Shown here piece after piece: positions 21,233 through 32,679 of a stretch of DNA of 64,000 nt. Below the pieces are notes generated by a model. That model made no database searches. It was not told the origin of the DNA and saw nothing but the letters and a program-made list of their open reading frames with translations. Position 1 is the first letter of the stretch. The number at the start of each line of letters is the position of its first letter. Where the stretch lies: the NCBI GenBank assembly GCA_963971575.1, contig OZ020611.1, forward strand, positions 144,982,419 through 145,046,418, in the 5' to 3' direction. Source of the stretch: Liopterus haemorrhoidalis (lineage: Eukaryota > Arthropoda > Insecta > Coleoptera > Dytiscidae). Made by a program: the position numbers and the translations under genes.

Positions 21233-22920
21233 GTACTGCAGTACTGGAGCGAGGTTATATCATTGTTATAGTCGAGCAAGGCGACGCGTTCAAACAATTT
21301 TGATTTCTCTGCTATCATCGTTACTGACATAGTTGTTTAAAATGGATATTGAGGCATTTACAAGTAGTTCTCATTTATAAGAGGTATTTATTGTAGGTTC
21401 CGATTGAAATTTGTCCATTTTTTACCAATTTATGTTGAATTTTTTCCAAAATATAATCAAACGTTGAAATACTCATGCGAAAATAAGAATGAAACTTTTC
21501 TGGATGTTCGCGGGGTTGCATATAGAAATGATGAAATTCACCATTTATATGTCTACTTTTATTTATTCTGTGAACATTGCACCTTCTAGTGTGTTTATTT
21601 TTATATTTTAGTAAATACCAAATTTTCAGGGAAGAGTTTTATGTTAGCAAGAAATCCATTATAATTTTGTGAACTTTCTGCTTGATTTTAAACGCGTCAC
21701 TATGTGTAGACACTCTTTTATAAGCGCGACATTCTTTCGCTGTTTTACTCTCCGCTTTCATCGCTGCTTTGCTCTATGCTTCACTATGTGCTTAGCCCAA
21801 GTGAGCTGTTGTTTGTCGGGGAACGTCGCTCGCACTGGTGGGGAGTGACCGACCACACACCTCAAGCCCCGCTAGAACCAAGGAACTTAGCGTTAGCATT
21901 ACAAACACACAGAAATTAGGGCTTTTATATATATAATAAACATGAAATTAATTCTACGCCCCTAGTTTCTATTAATTCACATAACCGAGCGCCTACTGTA
22001 ATTGTTGAATAACAACAATAATGAGTTGAAAAAATTTACCGAAAATCAAAAAAATTATGTAAAATCACTTTTACATAATTTGAGACTGGAAATAAATAAC
22101 AAACTATTTTAAAAAGGAAAAAACGTATTCCATGATTATAATAAATAAAAACAGAAAGAAACAAAATATGTGGCAATACATTTATTATTTCAAATTATCT
22201 TTAAAAAAGTTAAATTTATCGAATAAAACCTGCCTTTCTATTCTATTCTATTCTACAATTTGTTGGCTTCGGCTGTACGCCAGTCCGCCAGCAAAACCTG
22301 CCTTTATTAAACTGTATATTTCAATGTTAATTTCACTAATGACTTGAATTCCTTTATAATCCCACAAGAATGTAGTAATTAATGACCTCGACTCTCACTA
22401 CAAATTTCACTTTTTTTTACACTATTTTCCAATTTATTTTGGAAAATTATTCACGAAAGAATATGCGTGCAGTTCCAAATCCCATGTATGTATATCGCAA
22501 ATGACGCCGTGACATAACAAGAAATTGCCAATGTGCGGCAAGAGTTCAGATTCACTTGAATTGCGTATAGGGCTGACCGAAAGAGGTGGAGGGGAGACGG
22601 GAGATTTCATTTTGAAAAGAACCGCAATATATAGAATGTATATAGGTATGTAAAAATTTAGTTTAGAAAATAAATATTTTATTTTTAAATAAATTACTAT
22701 ATTTATAAAATTATAACATTAAATTTAATTTTTAATTCTAAATAAACCTAAAATTATTTTCAATATTACATTTTTTAAAATTTTTTTATTTAATTATTTT
22801 TCCTAGATCGTCCTGACAATTTAATTTTCCATCTAGGTATAGCTGTAGGTTGCACAAGAATTCGGCCTTTTCTATTTCGACGAGAGGTTCCTAAAAAGTA
22901 ATGTTAAAACATAAATTACT
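21233..22920. other. No gene recognised
   Basis: This is AT-rich sequence with a short CTATT microsatellite (22236-22256) and a segment at 22645-22740 similar to 5630-5730 (TAGGTATGTAAAAATT...). The frames at 21404-21589 and 22132-22347 have no recognisable similarity. Confidence 0.45.
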
Positions 22921-22921
22921 A

Positions 22922-23270
22922 AGGTGACTATATGTCCCGAATTGGCCGGGACAGTCCCGAATTTCCGCCTTGCGTACCGAATTTTTTCAGAGGCAATATT
23001 TGTCCCGAATTCGGGACTTTTGTCCCTAATTGTCCCGAATTTTAGAAAAAATACTTATTTTAATTATTTGTTTTTAATATATTAAATTCTTTTTACAAAA
23101 TTTGAACTAAAAAAAATCTACCGAAAGGGTATTTTCCTTGATGAACAGCTTTTGGACAAGTGACAAAACTCAACTTGATGTAGACACATTAAAAGCAAAA
23201 ACTGATTAAAATAAATTATGAAGAAAACTGTGTACAACAATTTTAGAAATACATAACAATTGTGACATTT
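22922..23270 (+). mobile_element. hAT relic (one end plus transposase C-terminal trace)
   Basis: AAGGTGACTATATGTCCCG and GGGACAGTCCCGAATT match the right end of the hAT at 28627-30898 (reverse complement TAGGGTGACC...GGGACAGTCCCGATT). About 150 bp inward, a broken frame reads WTSDKTQLDVDTLKAKT, resembling the WTDTRNRCNTDLIKAELQVK segment of that element. The other end was not found. Confidence 0.5.
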
Positions 23271-23690
23271 ATTTTACATGTATTGGGACGATCCGAAGAC
23301 CTCCAGTCTCGACTTCGGTCGCAATGACGCTTACCTTTGTTTGTTAGTTTCGGACGCCAACCGATTGCTCGGATTTCTTTCAGTGGAGCGAGGCCAGGGT
23401 ATCCATACACACACACACACACTCTCTCGTAGGCACACAATAAAAATACCAGTATAAAGCTTAACCCGGGTTTATTCGTTCTCTCAATTTACAAATTTAA
23501 TATAGGTATAAAATTTATACAGTTGGCTGGTTCCTCTGCCGGGGTCCGTACGGTCGCTGTAGTAGTCCTGCTGTTGGCTTCCGATCTCCTGGGCCGCGTT
23601 GTCACGTAATTCGGGGCGCTGGCTGTCCTAGGGATCCGCGACAAGGGGCAAGGGAAGAACCAACAGAGACCGGACAAAGAAAACGTGCTA
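23271..23690. other. GC-richer stretch with a CA/CT microsatellite; no gene
   Basis: CA repeats run into CTCT at about 23406-23428. The rest is unusually GC-rich for the window. The antisense frames 23243-23440 and 23489-23695 lack family resemblance. It may be part of an LTR or another element, but I cannot define ends. Confidence 0.4.
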
Positions 23691-23696
23691 AGCAAA

Positions 23697-24520
23697 GTAT
23701 TCTAAACAAGACTATTAAACACACATCTAGAGGCTGAGCAAAATTATACGTTGCAGGGAACAGGACGTTCGCAGCCACCAGTGTTGGACATTACTCGAGT
23801 GATATATTACTCATGGAATAATCATGATTAAAAAATTAATCATCACTCGTTAATCACTCATGAAACTTTTTGTTACTCTTTACTCATTACTCGTAGTACG
23901 TGAATATTACTTTTACTCATTATTTACCAATCATTACTCATTCGAAATTTCAGATCAGGTTCTCATTTTTCATTTGTAGTTTTGTAAAATTGTACTTAAT
24001 ACTGTGTAGATGTTAGGTTTTCCCAATGGATCGATTTACGAATACTTTGTATGAAAATTTGCAGGCACACCTGCACTCTTACACATAACATCCTCAGTGC
24101 ACCAAATTTTTATAAAAGAGGCAACGTGATTTCGAAACATAATTTAATTTTAATAATTTTCCACTTTTGAGAAAACAGCTTCATTATACCTATTGCATTA
24201 TCCATTCTCTAAGCCGTGAGAATTGACTATTTTCTATAGTAATACTCGAGTAATGAATGATGAGTGAGGAGTAATTTACTCCCAAGTAAGCAAAAGTAAC
24301 GATTAATTCATCACTCTCGATCAGGAATAATGAATATCTTAATCATTACTCATTTAATCGAGTAACAAAATGCCCCACCCTGGCAGGCACTGAACATAGA
24401 ATTTCACTAACCGAAAATATTCCCCAAAATATTCTAAACAAGACTATTACACACGCGTCTAGAGGCTGGGCAAAAATATATGTTTTAGCTGACAGGACGT
24501 TCGCAGCCACTGAACATAGA
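23697..24520 (+). repeat. Direct repeat of about 90 bp, first copy split by a MITE
   Basis: ATTCTAAACAAGACTATTA, TCTAGAGGCTG and GGACGTTCGCAGCCAC occur at 23699-23778 and again at about 24431-24510. TGAACATAGAATT follows each, in the first case after the inserted MITE at 23779-24382. Confidence 0.8.
23779..24382. mobile_element. hAT-type MITE (604 bp)
   Basis: The left end CAGTGTTGGACATTACTCGA and the right end GTAACAAAATGCCCCACCCTG are diverged inverted repeats. The duplication is GCAGCCAC (23771-23778) against GCAGGCAC (24383-24390), 7 of 8 matching. The interior is built of ATTACTC/AATCATTACTC blocks in both orientations, giving long subterminal inverted repeats. No open frame is seen. 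Confidence 0.8.
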
Positions 24521-24541
24521 ATTATTTATATGAATATATTT

Positions 24542-25809
24542 GGTGTACAAATGAATAATCCAATTTTTTAGCTACATTCAAGGTTTATTTAAAACAAAAG
24601 TAAATTAAATTGTTCAATCAAAGTATTCGCCCTTGCTTTCAATAACTTTAAGCCATCTTTCAGGCAGCTAATGAATTCCATCTCGGAAAAATGTTACGTC
24701 TTTGGACACGATATAGTCGTCAAGCTATTTTCGGATCGCAGCCACTGATTGGAAGTGTATATCGGACAAAGCGTGTTGCAGCGACCGGAACAAGTGGTAA
24801 TCGATTGGAGCAATGTCTGGTGAATATGCCGGGTGCTGCAAGACGTCCCAGCCAAGACTCATTATGGTGTCTTTTGTATTGGAAGCAATGTGCGGCTTGG
24901 CGTTGTAATGCAACAATTTCACTGGACATTTTCCTTTGCCAGTATACGGGCCTGTTCGTTTCAATTTTTGACTCAAGCAGATTAACTGACGTTAGTAGCA
25001 GTCCGCAGTAACTGTTTCACCCGGTTCTAACAACTCATAATAAATCACGTCCTTGATATCCCACCAAATGCAGAGAAGAACCTTCTTTCCGAAGCGATTG
25101 GTTTTGCTACCGATTTTGATGATTCGCCGGGATTTGCCCATGACTTTCTGCGTTTCGGATTGTCACAGAGTATCCATTTCTCATCATCCGTAAGGATTTT
25201 CTACAAGAAAGACTTTCGACGCTGCTTATTGAGAAGAGAAAGACATACTGTCACTCGTTGATTTTTCATGATTTCAGTGAGTTCATGCGGAACCCATCTT
25301 TCTGGATCTTTCCCATCGTAGGAGTTTAGAAATCGTTCGCTGCGTTACTCTCAACTGTTCTGCAAGCTCTTTTTGCGTTTGTGCCGAATTTTCCGTGAGC
25401 AGCTTCTCCAAATCATCGTTGTCGCACTTTCGAGGGCCTCCAGGGCGTTGTTTGTCGTTCAGACAGAAATCATCGCTTTTAAACCGCTTAAACCGAAATG
25501 CGCACATATCGTACGATACAACACCTTCGCCGAGAAAGGAACAAATCGATTCGCACGCTCTTGCAGCATTTTTTCCTTGTTGGAATTCGTAAAGAATACA
25601 GTGTCGGATATGCACCTTATCTGTTGCCATTTTCGACTGTACTGAATTAAATACTTTTTAAGGTTATGTTAGGCTTTCAGGCATACCAACGCTCATTTTT
25701 AATAACTATATGTCAACACTATATAACCGCAAAAGAGCGGGAAAATCAATTGATTTTAAAATTAATTTCTTAACTACTTAAAATAATTTGGATTATTCAT
25801 TTGTACACC
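24542..25809 (-). mobile_element. Mariner element, perfect 22-bp terminal repeats
   Basis: Positions 24542-24563 (GGTGTACAAATG...) and 25788-25809 are exact inverted repeats of 22 bp. The total of 1268 bp is normal for mariner. TA follows the right end (25810-25811), but the left flank reads TT, so one target copy has mutated. The single gene runs on the minus strand and is broken. Confidence 0.93.
24725..25630 (-). pseudogene. Mariner transposase, inactivated
   Basis: The start is ATG at 25630. The N-terminal part (115 codons, to 25283) has the mariner helix-turn-helix with KVHIRHCILYEF and QTQKELAEQLRVTQRTIS. The C-terminal part (24725-24976) reads LHYNAKPH, then LQHPAYSPDIAPIDYHLF. In active mariners (DD34D) the first of these motifs is HDN, so the second catalytic Asp is Tyr here; the third Asp is kept (APID). 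Between the parts the frame is broken by shifts and stops. The gene fills the element between its terminal repeats. It cannot make an active enzyme. Confidence 0.9.
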
Positions 25810-25811
25810 TA

Positions 25812-26288
25812 ATAGAAGAGTTTACCATTTGACATCCCTTAAAATACTGATCATAAAAGATTGCCTATCTAAAGTAAAATGCATAACTGATATTGCCGTA
25901 CGATTATTTTAAATTTATTAAATATTTATTTCCCTGGACCTAAAGAGGGGGGCGGCACGTGCCCCAATCTGTTGATACGGTACTGAAATATATATCAATA
26001 GTCCGTGTAAACGTTAGAATGCAGTACAGGGCAAATAGAGTAGTTCTTTTGCATACTCTCTAAAGGGTCCCAATAACACTATCCTTTTCTTTCTTGGCGA
26101 GTTTGCCAGCTGTACAACGCGCTAATCGTTGAAAACGCGGTACAAATGGATATTCATTTTCCCTGACACTTTTCCCATTTAATTTTAATAAACTGTCAAA
26201 CAAAAAAATATAAAATTAACCACAATATTTTGGGTTCATTGGCATATTTGACACTTTTATAACATTTGGCAACACCGGTCTCATTTCC
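25812..26288. other. No gene recognised
   Basis: This is a spacer without credible frames, terminal repeats or structured RNA. Confidence 0.45.
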
Positions 26289-26449
26289 TATTGGGCTCAA
26301 CAGCGCTATGGAGTGACACCAAGCGAACAAAATTTGAACTATTGCAACGAGTATCTGTTATATTTTACTAAACTTTAATGTTGCAGTTTGTTTGTAACTT
26401 TAACTTTTGATAGCAACTATTATTCTTTTTTATATTATTTTGTGTTATA

Positions 26450-26640
26450 ATGAGTTGTCATAACACAAACTGTGGTGTATTTGGTTGTCACTCTAGGAAA
26501 AGAAGTGAGAGAAACATTCACTTTCATTTTTTCCAAATGTAAAACAATTTGTGAAAATAATAAATATATTTGGTGTTGTGGAAGAGATAAATAGGTAAAA
26601 AAGCATGGGAAAATGCTATAAATACGGGAAAAAGAGTGAG
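26450..26640 (+). pseudogene. THAP-like zinc-finger fragment
   Basis: An ATG at 26450 opens MSCHNTNCGVFGCHSRKRS followed by an HFHFFQ segment, then a TAA at 26540. The C-x4-C spacing and following basic and aromatic residues resemble the start of a THAP (C2CH) DNA-binding domain. In another frame KKAWENAINTGKR recalls the next part of a THAP domain, suggesting a frameshifted relic or a small intron. THAP domains occur in P-element transposases and host regulators. The distal Cys-x2-His is not seen. Confidence 0.4.
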
Positions 26641-27075
26641 AGTGTGCTAAAAGCATTTAAAAGCTACAGATTACTATTGTATATTGTTAACTTATCAATA
26701 TTGTTAACTTATTAATATTAAATAAACTAGTATTTATTAAAAATATTCAACAAATAAGAAATACTCAATTATAAAATTCCTTCTCGAACATAAAAAAATA
26801 CCTACCCGTGTAACTTTAATACAGGATTAGGGCATGCAGTCTCAAATTTTGTACGTAGATATTTTGATACAGCTTCACTGAAGTGTTTGCTTTCGTTTTG
26901 AATTATTTTTTTTAGGCAGCGAGTTTCTAACAAAGGTTGCGGTTTACAGGTGCAGGTTATCTTGCAGTTTTAATTTTCCAGTGACTTTGTGAGGTGTTGA
27001 TTTTAGAGTGCTTGTTTGTAAACATAACCCACATATGTCGACATGCTCATAATTTTTTTCCGAAATTCCGTATAA

Positions 27076-27733
27076 AGGATTCCACACACCAAAGCGGTCG
27101 CGGTGGCGGTCGCGGTGGCGGCCGCGGTAGCGTTACGAAGGCGGCCTAACGCAACCTATATAATACAATGAGACCACACATATACAAGCGTTCAGCTATC
27201 TTAGAACGACGCCGAATGCAGCGTTCAGTCTAGCGATCACCAAACACTGGCGGCCGAACTCGACAAGTTGCGTTAGGCCGCGCGATATTCATTGTTTATA
27301 TACCACAGAGTGAATGTATTTAAGAAAATAGTGTCGAAAATAGATAATTTGACAGAAAAAATCATAGAATCAGTAAAGGATCATTTAATTTTGTATGACT
27401 TAGCACATCCTGATTACAAGAATATTAGGAAAAAAAAAATAAAGTGTGGGACGAAATAGGAAAAGTTTTGGAAATTGATGGTAAGTAGTTTATTATTTTT
27501 CCTCTACATACAATTAATTATTCTATTGTATTCTCGCAATCAATATTATCACAAACTATATACCGTGATTCACTAACTGATCGCTACCGCTACCGCCACT
27601 CCCACCGCGTTAGTGTGAGGAGACCTGATCGCTAGTTGTATCGCTAACGCTACCGCTAACGCTACCGACGACCCTACCGCTAACGCTACCGCTAAACGGC
27701 CGCTACCGCGGCCGCATTGGTGTGCGGAATCCT
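27076..27733 (+). mobile_element. Harbinger-type MITE with MADF relic, TAA duplication
   Basis: The ends AGGATTCCACACACCAAAGC and ATTGGTGTGCGGAATCCT are inverted repeats with TAA at 27073-27075 and 27734-27736. Just inside, the left end has GCGGTCGCGGTGGCGG hexamer-like repeats and the right end has CGCTAACGCTACCG repeats, far more GC-rich than the surroundings. A MADF-domain relic lies in the middle, as expected for the accessory gene of PIF/Harbinger elements. Confidence 0.85.
27325..27481 (+). pseudogene. MADF-domain fragment of a Harbinger accessory gene
   Basis: The frame reads VSKIDNLTEKIIESVKDHLI, LYDLAHPDYKN, and after an A-run shift VWDEIGKVLEIDG, followed at once by GTAAGT, a good splice donor. 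The pattern (ELI-like helix, LYD...HPDYKN, W-EI) is that of a MADF domain, a Myb-like DNA-binding fold. Harbinger elements carry such a protein alongside the transposase. The frame is broken in the A run near 27430-27439, and the rest of the gene is absent. Confidence 0.65.
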
Positions 27734-27736
27734 TAA

Positions 27737-28618
27737 TATAAAACGACTAAACTAAAGCGTTTAACAACTCCTCTCCTTCAACTACACACTTGGAAGAAGG
27801 TGTTGCACTTAAAAAATTAAAATGATTTAGTAAGGATAGCAGTTAATTATTCATTGTAAGTCGAAGATTTAACATGTAAACAAATGAGGACAACTTTCAC
27901 ATTACTCGTTTCGATCAGCTATTTCACAGCGATCACAGCGCCGCCATAGGCCTTTGTTGAGTCCAATAAGAGCAATACTGCATTTTAATGTTTGAACATA
28001 AAAATGTTTTAACATAAAAATGTTTGAACATTGAAAATAAAATATAAATAAATGAAAAAAGTATTTTTTATTCTAATCAAGTAATACACCTTCGAGTTCA
28101 ACATAAATTATACACAGAATATACATGATAATGTAAATATTACATACATACACACATTAAGTCTGTTCTACGTTATACTTTTCTCCCAAGCACTACAAGG
28201 ATGTTTTGCGTAATATTGACATTAAAAGTATAGTGTAAAACACAATACTCCTTTTAAACATTCAGTGCTATTCCGACAACCAACACAACTTTTGAAACTA
28301 TCTCCCGTCAGACTTTGTTTGACATATCGATACTTTTTCAGGCGTACTAACTTAAAATAGTTCAGCTCCGCTTTATTATTGTTTTGTTCAATTGTTAAAT
28401 TTAATCATATGTTCATTGACACTAGTAAAATACGTTGAAGGTCAGATAGATAAAAACAAAAAAGCCCTTATTCAGCACACGATATTGGTGCCAGACGTAA
28501 ACAACTGAAATATTTCTTATGATGTGTTCCACGTAGATTAGTTAATGGATAGAGTATATATAAACGGAAAAGATTTTATGAAACACCTTTACATAAAATT
28601 TAAAATTATTCTTTCTAA
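27737..28618. other. No gene recognised
   Basis: This is AT-rich sequence with a short repeat of AAAATGTTTGAACAT-like blocks at about 27988-28035. Positions 27944-27968 are inverted relative to 26289-26311 (TATTGG-CTCAACA...CTATGG), a weak candidate for ends of an older element around the THAP fragment. Confidence 0.4.
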
Positions 28619-28764
28619 TATACATGTAGGGTGACCAACATTTTGAAGAACAAACCCGGGACCTTAAGAAAAAAAGCAGAAAAATTTAGTTTATTTAACA
28701 TTTTTTTTACATATTAATGAAATTACATATTATAAATGAATGAAATACGTTTCATTGTCTTTTT

Positions 28765-30660
28765 CTAGTAATATTTTTCCGAACTACTTGCCGCTTTTAA
28801 TAAATAATTTTTTTCTTTTATAAAATTGTAAAAGTCAGTGCTATCCATTTTAAAATTAATTTTTACTTGTAGTTCGGCCTTTATTAAATCAGTATTGCAA
28901 CGGTTTCTGGTGTCAGTCCAATGAGAAGACATCAAACTGAAGATCCTCTCAACAAATGCGGTTGTGCATGGGATACTGGGAAATTTGCCAACTAGTAGCA
29001 AAAGGTTCTTATGACTGTAGGAATTAGCTTCCAACTCATTAGCTTCAACAATATTAGTCCACATTTTGTCTACAGGCTTATTTTTGTAAGACAGCTGTTT
29101 TTCGATAACGTCCTTTTCATTTATGAATTCATCTTCATTCATTCATAGAGGCTGTCCATTTCTAAAGCGTATGTAATTTTCAAACTCTTTGCGGCAGATT
29201 TTATATGATCATATGTTAAATTTGTTGTTTTTAAAGAAAATAGCCTTATTTCTTAAGTAATTTGAATTGGAAAAATCAAAATTTGATTCTAAATAGAGAT
29301 GGGAATTTCGGCTCAGTTTGCGGAACCGGATCAGTGGAGGTCGTTCAGTTTGTTGAGCCGGTTCATTGATCCGGCTCAGTGATCCGGTTAAGTAAACATG
29401 TCTCCGAAACACAGGACGGTCATTAGTTCGTAGGTAGAAAGTCGCTTAGAGCCGGTTCTTGCAATATATAAACTGTAAATATGATCCCGAGACACAGGTC
29501 GGTCGGTTGTTCGGTCGTAGGTAGAACGTCGTTTACAGCCGGCTCTTGCTTAGAGCCGATTCTTGCAATATATGAACTGTAAACATGATCCCGAGACGCA
29601 GGTCGGTCGGTCGTTCGGTCTTAGGTAGAACGTCGCTTAGAACCGACTCTTGCTCAGAGCCGGTTCTTGTAAACATGATCCAGAGACACAGGTCGGTCGG
29701 TCGTTCGGTAGAACGTCGCTTAGAGCTTAGAGGTAGAACGTCGCTTAGAGCCGACTCTTGCTTAGAGCCGGTTCTTTTAAACATGATCCCGAGACACAGG
29801 TCAGTCAGTTGCCGGTCGTCCGGTCGTAGGTAGAACGTCGCTAGCCCCGACTCTTATCTAACATTTTTGAAACAAGCAATTCACTTTATGTAGCTACTGT
29901 ATTTTAAACCAGATGTGTTAAGTTTATGGCGATGTTTATTGCCCTTATAAATCGGACATCTGGGATTTGGGCAATATTTTTAATATTTTTATATAGTATG
30001 GTTGTAAGAAAATACAGACTAACCCTATTAGTTTCAAATAAACTGCCCTACAAATTGATGACAAAATACACTTTATGATAATACATTACAAGCCAAGTTC
30101 TCGCGAAGTTCAACATGACATCGATCCAGATCCGGATCACTCCGGTCACTGTTCACAATCGCCCGACCAATCGTATCCTTGAAACTTGAAACTATACAGT
30201 GAGCCGTGAGCCGGCTCATTTCAATTTGGTGAACCGTGTCACTTCGGTCAGTGTACTGAGCCGGCTCAGTGAGCCGGTTCGTTCATGAACGACCCATCTC
30301 TAATTCTAAATAATTAAGAGTTTTGGTAAACAAATCTTGTGCAATTTTTCTAGATTCTGCTGGCAGCATTTTGTTGAGCTCTGTAGCAGTTTGTTCTCCA
30401 AAACGGAGTTTTTTTTTCACCCTTCAGGTTTTTGACGTAACCTATACATAACATCGAACAACTCAGGCGCAGTAAGATTGTTCTGTTTTAAACTCCTTAT
30501 AGCCTCTTCAAAAACTGGCAAACAATTTTGAAGGAATAACATGTAAATTCGGTTCTACTGTATTCTTCCTTTCCATTTTCATCCATAATGTATTTCCAAA
30601 TAAGAGTAGGACATTCGTCCCATACTTTGAAAATAAGTTTTTACACCTAGCCAACATTTT
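28765..30660 (-). pseudogene. hAT transposase C-terminal half, interrupted and broken
   Basis: Reading leftward, fragments near 30330-30420 include FGEQTATELNKMLPAESRK, and the reading resumes past the nested element at about 29290. The last frame (29142-28765) holds the hAT dimerisation region: LLLLVGKFPSIPCTTAFVER, then FSLMSSHWTDTRNRCNTDL and KAELQVKINF. In active hATs this region assembles the multimer. There are several stops and shifts (for example just before 29142), and the nested MITE splits the frame at 29294. Confidence 0.85.
29294..30302. mobile_element. Nested hAT MITE (1009 bp) with an internal minisatellite
   Basis: The ends TAGAGATGGG and CCCATCTCTA are inverted repeats flanked by perfect ATTCTAAA at 29286-29293 and 30303-30310. 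About 29440-29850 is a minisatellite of roughly 90-120 bp units sharing GAGACACAGGTCGGTCGGT, GGTAGAACGTCGCTTAGA and GCCGGTTCTTG. The outer regions are rich in GAGCCGGCTCA blocks in both orientations. No gene is seen; the frames at 29533-29833 are minisatellite translations. Confidence 0.93.
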
Positions 30661-30941
30661 AACATTTTATATATTGCTGGTAATAATAACCATCTTGCAG
30701 GAACATGTCTAAGGAACTATCTAGTTATATGAGGAATTGAGGATGAAAAATATTTATTTTTTTAATATTATTTAATTTTTCTGAAAAGATTACAAAACAT
30801 AGTGTTATTGCTGAAACTGCACCTGCTTCCCGGGACGTGGGACTTTCAGTACTCAAATCGGGACTGTCCCGGGAAAACCGGGAGAGTTGGTCACCCTATA
30901 TACATGTAACTTGAATTCTTACAATATTAGGAGTTTAAAAT

Positions 30942-31030
30942 ATACGGCGTAATGCCCACTCAGAAAACAGCGTAATACCTCAGAAGATGGCATAGTGTCC
31001 AATTAAAAGAAGGTGTAAAGCCCATCTAAA
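30942..31030 (+). repeat. Short minisatellite (about 28-bp unit)
   Basis: The units resemble ACGGCGTAATGCCCACTCA, AACAGCGTAATACCTCAGA and GATGGCATAGTGTCCA. A related array lies at 38668-38765 (ACGACGTAATGCGCACCAA). Both precede a second shared segment (32680-32885 and 39230-39445), so they belong to one dispersed composite repeat. Confidence 0.65.
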
Positions 31031-31084
31031 CATTTTTTGAATCAAACATATGGTTGTCGTATCGAGGTTTGCTTTGCACCAATA

Positions 31085-32666
31085 GGGGAGATTGTTGTAC
31101 CTTGAGCATAATGTACCTTGGAACATTTAAGTTCCTGACCTTCTCTAACATCTAGGGGCCTCTATGTGATAGTATCTATTTTGTTAGACAGTAGCCTGCT
31201 AGTTTCTTTTGTTATCAATTCACTTGCTAATAAGTTATTTTTAAAAAAATGTATTTTAGTGTTAAAAGAAAATATATTAACATTTTAATATTCTTGTATC
31301 GTGTTTCCTACTTAGTTATTGTCTATCATCTGTAATAACCATTTATGCAATAGACTTTAGTGAGTATTTCTATAACATTATTTTTTACTCCAGACATAAC
31401 CTTTTCAGTTTTTTGCAATTTTCACGACTTTGGACCTTGGAACAACAAGTCTTGTTCCTGGATTTCAGTTCATACAATCTAAAATTGTTATTTTTAGTGT
31501 GAAACTTCTGTTTTCGAATTTGTTTTCTTAGAAATTATTTAATAAAAATTGAAGTGAAGTGTGAATTTTCACACATTTCAGGGTGTTGTAGGTATTTAAT
31601 AAGTGTAAGAAGTCAACATAATACTGGATGTCTAGGTATATTTATCACATCAAAATCAACAGTTTTTTTGATCATCACTTTTATTCGTTATCTGAGAACT
31701 GAGAGCTTCCATTCAATTTTTTTAAACAAAATTTAAATAACTTGTGAATTATCCCAGCGTTTTTTTCTGCATTAGCTTCGTATTCAAGTCTTCATTAGAT
31801 TAATAAGAAATATTTTACAGTGTAGAGTGTAGTGCGGTGTGGTGTGAGGAACTCAGTTCACAACTTATAAAAAAATATATTCTTTTTTTAATATTTTTAT
31901 TTCTAGAAAAATACACGCACTATCTTAGCTATAAATACAAAAAATCCATAACAATATTAGCCATAATTTATGGTAACCATGAAATAAAAGAAGAATTAAT
32001 TTTGTCAAAAACACAAAAACTGCCATATTTTTCAAAAACACAATCTGATCAAAAAATCCTCTAAAAAATCCAATAAAAAAAGTGATTTTTCAAAAATAAA
32101 AATGTGTTTGTTGATCCGGCATACATTTGGTATGCCACTCAAAATTTTAAAAATATTATTTTTTTTATTAAATACATATTGGTCCAAAAGTTGTATAAGC
32201 ATGCCAAATTTCAACTTTCTATGTTAGGGCGTTTGGCTACAATTTCTACCGTACAGACAGACAGACACATGAGTGATGTTATAAGGTTAATTTTTTCATG
32301 AAAATATTACTTTTTTGTAATTCAATTATAAATTCTTTATTATGAGTTATTTAACTCTTATACACTGTTTAAATAATGAACACTAATTATTTATTATTAA
32401 TAGCAATTATTATGAATGAATGTTTTAATGTTCATGAGAGTATGTTCCAAGGATACGACCATTAGGTACCAATGGAAAATGTTGCAAGGGTTTAAAAATA
32501 ATTTAAAAAAATAATATAAAAAAGAAATAATAACATAAAAACTGCACCAGTTGATAGAAGAGAATAAAAGTTTATTTTAAATTAGTATTAAATTTAAAAA
32601 ATAAATTTCTATAGTATGAAAATTTAGAAAATGTAAAAAGTGTTCCAAGGTACAAGTACTATCCCC
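31085..32666. mobile_element. TA-flanked DNA element with repeat F inside
   Basis: The ends GGGGAGATTGTTGTACCTTG and CAAGGTACAAGTACTATCCCC are inverted repeats with TA at 31083-31084 and 32667-32668. Further CTTGGAACA/TGTTCCAAGG pairs lie just inside. A reversed repeat F copy occupies about 31546-32300. No transposase frame is seen. Tc1/mariner-like by target only. Confidence 0.65.
31546..32300 (-). repeat. Dispersed repeat F, reversed copy
   Basis: It starts with AAGTGTGAATTTTCACAC and CATTTCAGGGTGTTGTAGG and ends near AAATTTCAACTTTC and a GACAGACAGAC run. These are the reverse complements of the hallmarks of the copies at 6711-7785 and 47639-48345. Confidence 0.65.
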
Positions 32667-32679
32667 TACTAGTTAACTT

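Larger units (their letters stand above)
28627..30898 (-). mobile_element. hAT element with perfect 8-bp duplication, carrying a nested hAT
   Basis: The left end TAGGGTGACCAAC and the right end GTTGGTCACCCTA are exact inverted repeats. The flanks TATACATG at 28619-28626 and 30899-30906 match perfectly. Of 2272 bp, 1009 bp are a second hAT MITE plus its duplication, so the element itself is about 1.26 kb and is a deletion derivative. It carries the C-terminal part of a transposase on the minus strand. Confidence 0.93.

Noticed and set aside
23489..23695. 68-residue Thr/Arg-rich minus-strand frame
   Set aside because: It has biased composition from GC-rich sequence, with no domain and no gene context.
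24691..25011. 106-residue plus-strand frame
   Set aside because: It is the antisense of the mariner transposase C-terminal region.
29533..29833. Arg/Ser-rich repeat frames on both strands
   Set aside because: They are minisatellite translations within the nested hAT MITE.
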